From positions 1 to 9,481 of the forward strand of contig DAIOGN010000123.1 of the NCBI GenBank assembly GCA_036745245.1: a DNA stretch of 9,481 nt, given 5' to 3'. Below the pieces are notes generated by a model. It saw only the letters and a program-made list of their open reading frames with translations. It made no database searches and was not told where the DNA came from. Each line of letters opens with the position of its first letter. Positions within the stretch are counted from its first letter, which is position 1. The position numbers and the translations under genes are program-made. The DNA comes from DAIOGN01 sp036745245. Lineage in GTDB: Bacteria; Zixibacteria; MSB-5A5; JAUVRN01. This document shows, piece by piece, positions 7,643 to 9,481 of this stretch.

Positions 7643-8731
7643 TCATGGCACAATGGCATAGCTGATGAGATACATCACGCCCCGATTCCCGACATAATCG
7701 GTCCCGCCGCCATCGTGATTGCCTTCAGAGTAGGCAATCCTCGCGAAACCAATCTGCGGGACAACCCACTCCGTCCGTCGCCAGAAGCCCTCGAAGTAAT
7801 AGCCCCGCCGCTCGACCACGAAGGCCGTACCCAGCGGCTGGCCATTCATGAACACCGTCTCGCTGTCTGCCGTACGGGCGTGCCACTCGAAGGTGCAGCT
7901 CCTGTCGCACCACTCTTGTCCCACTTCCAGTGGAAGGGGCAGGCGGAAGGTGGGGAACGTCGCAGACTCCTGAACGTAAATCCACATCGTGTCCGCGGCC
8001 TGTCCAAAGGATGCGAAGGTGGAATAAAATCGTTCGAACAGAATCATGGCCGGCATGGATGCGTCGAACTGCCATACCGATGCTGGCGCGCCTGACACGT
8101 GAAGGGTATCGAGACCGACTACGGAGAGAACCACCGTATCCACGCTGGCACTTTGCCAGTAGATGCTATCCGTGTCCCCGTTGAAGTGGACGGCGGTATC
8201 ATGAACTTCAAAGGTCCAGGAACTTCCCACGGTCGAGGGGAAGTAGGCCGAGTTGGCCAGATACTCGCCGCACCACCAGCCCGAGGGGGCCGCAAGGCAA
8301 ACATTGCATGGTCGCGACCCGCCTTTGAATACACGACCGATCAGGGCTATGAGGTCGGAAGAATTCACGACTCCATTGCAGTTGACGTCACCCGAAGCCA
8401 CAGACGGCAACGGAGCGGGACCTGACCTGAAGAGATAGTTCACACCCCAGATGATATCGCTGCCCGCCAGCCGCCCGTCTGCGTTAGCGTCACCGGACAG
8501 AGCTACCGTATTCATCTGGTCGTCATTGGTGATGGCCGGGCAGTTGTCGCAGGCGTCGCCCAGGGAATCGAAATCGACATTAAGCTGATCCGAGTTGGCG
8601 ATGGCGGTGCAGTTGTCGAGCGAATCGGCGATCCCGTCACTGTCCTGATCGATCGCCGCCGCGTTGGCGGGCCAGCACACCGCAAGCGCACTCGCGGTGG
8701 CCATCGCGACGATTGAATCCAAACACCTCAT
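7643..8731 (-). CDS. Secreted protein with thrombospondin type-3 and dockerin-like calcium repeats
   Basis: Exported protein of unknown function, 362 residues. Residues 1 to about 26 form a signal peptide ending in ANAAA. Residues 28-75 contain TSP3-type acidic repeats (DQDSDGIADSLDNC, then DFDSLGDACDNCP). Residues 79-144 form a dockerin-like pair of calcium loops, DANADGRLAGSD (81-92) and DVNCNGVVNSSD (115-126), each followed by a helix and a G-P/G-G turn. Residues 155-362 form an aromatic-rich, beta-prone domain starting YFPSTVGSSWTFEV that I cannot assign. Several cysteines suggest disulfides in the exported form. The ATG at 8731 is chosen because GGAGG lies five bases upstream and the promoter's -10 box is inside the longer open frame to 8827. 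Dockerin-like here does not imply a cellulosome; no cohesin gene is visible. Confidence 0.85.
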   Translation of the reverse strand: MRCLDSIVAMATASALAVCWPANAAAIDQDSDGIADSLDNCTAIANSDQLNVDFDSLGDACDNCPAITNDDQMNTVALSGDANADGRLAGSDIIWGVNYLFRSGPAPLPSVASGDVNCNGVVNSSDLIALIGRVFKGGSRPCNVCLAAPSGWWCGEYLANSAYFPSTVGSSWTFEVHDTAVHFNGDTDSIYWQSASVDTVVLSVVGLDTLHVSGAPASVWQFDASMPAMILFERFYSTFASFGQAADTMWIYVQESATFPTFRLPLPLEVGQEWCDRSCTFEWHARTADSETVFMNGQPLGTAFVVERRGYYFEGFWRRTEWVVPQIGFARIAYSEGNHDGGGTDYVGNRGVMYLISYAIVP

Positions 8732-8736
8732 ACCGG

Positions 8737-8741
8737 CCTCC
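8737..8741 (-). promoter_or_regulatory. Ribosome-binding site deciding the dockerin-protein start
   Basis: GGAGG five bases upstream of the ATG at 8731. The in-frame ATG at 8749 lacks a comparable site and would put charged residues before the signal peptide. Confidence 0.7.
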
Positions 8742-8773
8742 GCCCGCATAGCGCGAAGAAACTGTGACTCTGT

Positions 8774-8802
8774 AACATAGGCCCTGAAGATCGGGTTTTC
8801 AA
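8774..8802 (-). promoter_or_regulatory. Sigma70-type promoter of the TSP3/dockerin gene
   Basis: On the minus strand TTGAAA (8802-8797), a 17-base spacer and TATGTT (8779-8774) match the consensus in five and four positions respectively. The predicted transcript starts near 8767, about 36 bases before the ATG at 8731. That agrees with the ribosome-binding site and excludes the upstream in-frame start codons. Confidence 0.65.
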
Positions 8803-8824
8803 GCAGGAAGCGTGTGCCCAGGGG

Positions 8825-8834
8825 CACTCGAGTG
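8825..8834. repeat. 10-bp perfect palindrome CACTCGAGTG
   Basis: CACTCGAGTG reads the same on both strands. It lies about 23 bases upstream of the -35 box of the dockerin-protein gene, within a cluster that also includes the hairpin-capable GTGCC-CAGG-GGCAC (8814-8827). It could be an operator or activator site, or chance. Confidence 0.3.
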
Positions 8835-8872
8835 GAGTGTCCTGACCGGTGTCAGCCGATGCCGAGTACTGA

Positions 8873-8890
8873 GCGACGCTTTAGCGCCGC
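8873..8890 (-). terminator. Hairpin just downstream of the outer-membrane protein gene, possible terminator
   Basis: GCGGCGC-TAAA-GCGTCGC forms a seven-pair stem (one G-T wobble) with a four-base loop, starting five bases after the stop codon. There is no T-run after it, so it may act in mRNA 3' end protection or Rho-assisted termination rather than as a classic intrinsic terminator. Confidence 0.35.
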
Positions 8891-8895
8891 GACCG

Positions 8896-9481
8896 TCAGT
8901 ATCCCACTACGATCTGAAACGCCGCCAGATCGTGGTCGAGGTCCGGTGCGTCGGCAAAGCGATTCATCTGACCCACGAGCTTCATGATCGTGGCGCGATT
9001 CGGCTTGAAGCCCACGCCGAACTCGTAACGCATCACGTCGTAATCCCAGCCGGAGGTCACGCCGGAAGCGTTGGTGACATCGCCGGGCAGAAACCAGTCC
9101 ACGCGACCGGCAACGTACCAGCCCGCCCTCACGGTGTACTTTCCTTCTGCGTAGCCCGACAGCACATCCAGGCGCGGCAGATACGGGTGTTCCCAGTAGG
9201 AGAAAAAGCCTTCGGAGTGAATCTCCAGGAGCCGGTGGCCAAAGTAGAGCTCGTAGCCGGCGCCGGCGTTGATGAAGTCACTGAAGGACGCACCCGTCGG
9301 GAGTGAGTCGTTGAACCCGTTTTCGTAGAGGTACGGTCCGTAGTAAGCCGATCCACCCAGACGCAGCCCCGGGCTGAAGTTGTACGCCAGATGCACGGTC
9401 GGCTGAACGCCGCCGGTCTGGTCCTGGATCGTCATGTATGACACGGAGCCGGTGAGCACTCCGAGGGAGTAGTCGAGTTTT
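8896..9481 (-). CDS. Outer-membrane beta-barrel protein, C-terminal part (5' end outside the window)
   Basis: 194 residues are visible and the frame is open to the window edge, reading KLDYSLGVLTGSVSY before the first possible internal start codon, so the gene starts outside. The sequence alternates hydrophobic and polar residues in short amphipathic strands separated by Gly/Asp/Asn turns. It is rich in Tyr, Phe and Trp, and ends in FQIVVGY. An aromatic last residue after alternating hydrophobics is the usual recognition signal for outer-membrane barrel assembly. Strands such as YEFGVGFKPN and ATIMKLVGQMN resemble the last strands of porin-like proteins. Substrate and family cannot be named from this fragment. 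A 164-base gap separates its stop from the dockerin-protein ATG, which has its own promoter, so the two need not be co-transcribed. Confidence 0.8.
   Translation of the reverse strand, partial: KLDYSLGVLTGSVSYMTIQDQTGGVQPTVHLAYNFSPGLRLGGSAYYGPYLYENGFNDSLPTGASFSDFINAGAGYELYFGHRLLEIHSEGFFSYWEHPYLPRLDVLSGYAEGKYTVRAGWYVAGRVDWFLPGDVTNASGVTSGWDYDVMRYEFGVGFKPNRATIMKLVGQMNRFADAPDLDHDLAAFQIVVGY

Noticed and set aside
8732..8827. Longer N-terminus of the TSP3/dockerin protein from the GTG at 8827
   Set aside because: The extension would contain the predicted promoter -10 box and bury the signal peptide 30 residues in; GGAGG marks the ATG at 8731.

Overview
The window is a GC-rich bacterial chromosomal segment. 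All recognisable protein genes lie on the minus strand; a single tRNA gene lies on plus. The lineage is an inference. Ordinary glycolytic housekeeping genes sit beside a secreted protein with thrombospondin type-3 and dockerin-like calcium repeats in the 'GDVNCNG..NSSDL' / 'VFKGG' style, an outer-membrane barrel protein and an exported subtilase. Together these suggest a Gram-negative of the FCB-related candidate phyla (Zixibacteria, Eisenbacteria or similar), probably from a metagenome assembly. A run of 10 Ns at 6500-6509 is an assembly gap.

Layout, following minus-strand transcription from high to low coordinates. 8896-9481: 3' part of an outer-membrane beta-barrel protein. 7643-8731: secreted TSP3/dockerin protein with its own good sigma70-type promoter. 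7492-7569: plus-strand tRNA-Glu(UUC), converging on that gene and preceded by a near-consensus promoter. 5565-7346: GAF-containing SpoIIE/RsbU-type PP2C phosphatase, divergent from the tRNA, with a probable TTG start. 5414 down to 1947: gap-pgk-tpiA-secG-tRNA-Leu(GAG), a tight operon with 4- and 7-base overlaps at two junctions, followed by two candidate intrinsic terminators between 1837 and 1743. 76-1665: S8 subtilisin-family serine protease with signal peptide and prodomain. Its reading frame appears to shift near position 130, and coding potential continues in another frame to the window edge.

The core operon joins three consecutive steps of lower glycolysis (triose-phosphate isomerase, GAPDH, phosphoglycerate kinase) to the SecG translocon subunit and a leucine tRNA. 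The flanking exported proteins (subtilase, TSP3/dockerin protein, barrel) would depend on Sec export, but nothing in the sequence shows a functional link. The phosphatase looks like an output module of a partner-switching stress or sigma-factor control circuit; no partner kinase or antagonist gene is present here.

I looked for an undescribed system (arrays, toxin-antitoxin pairs, defence genes, reverse transcriptases, transposases, structured RNAs) and see none. The points most worth checking are the subtilase frame disruption, the gap inside the phosphatase GAF domain, the unassigned C-terminal domain of the dockerin protein, and the 1720-1840 intergenic region.
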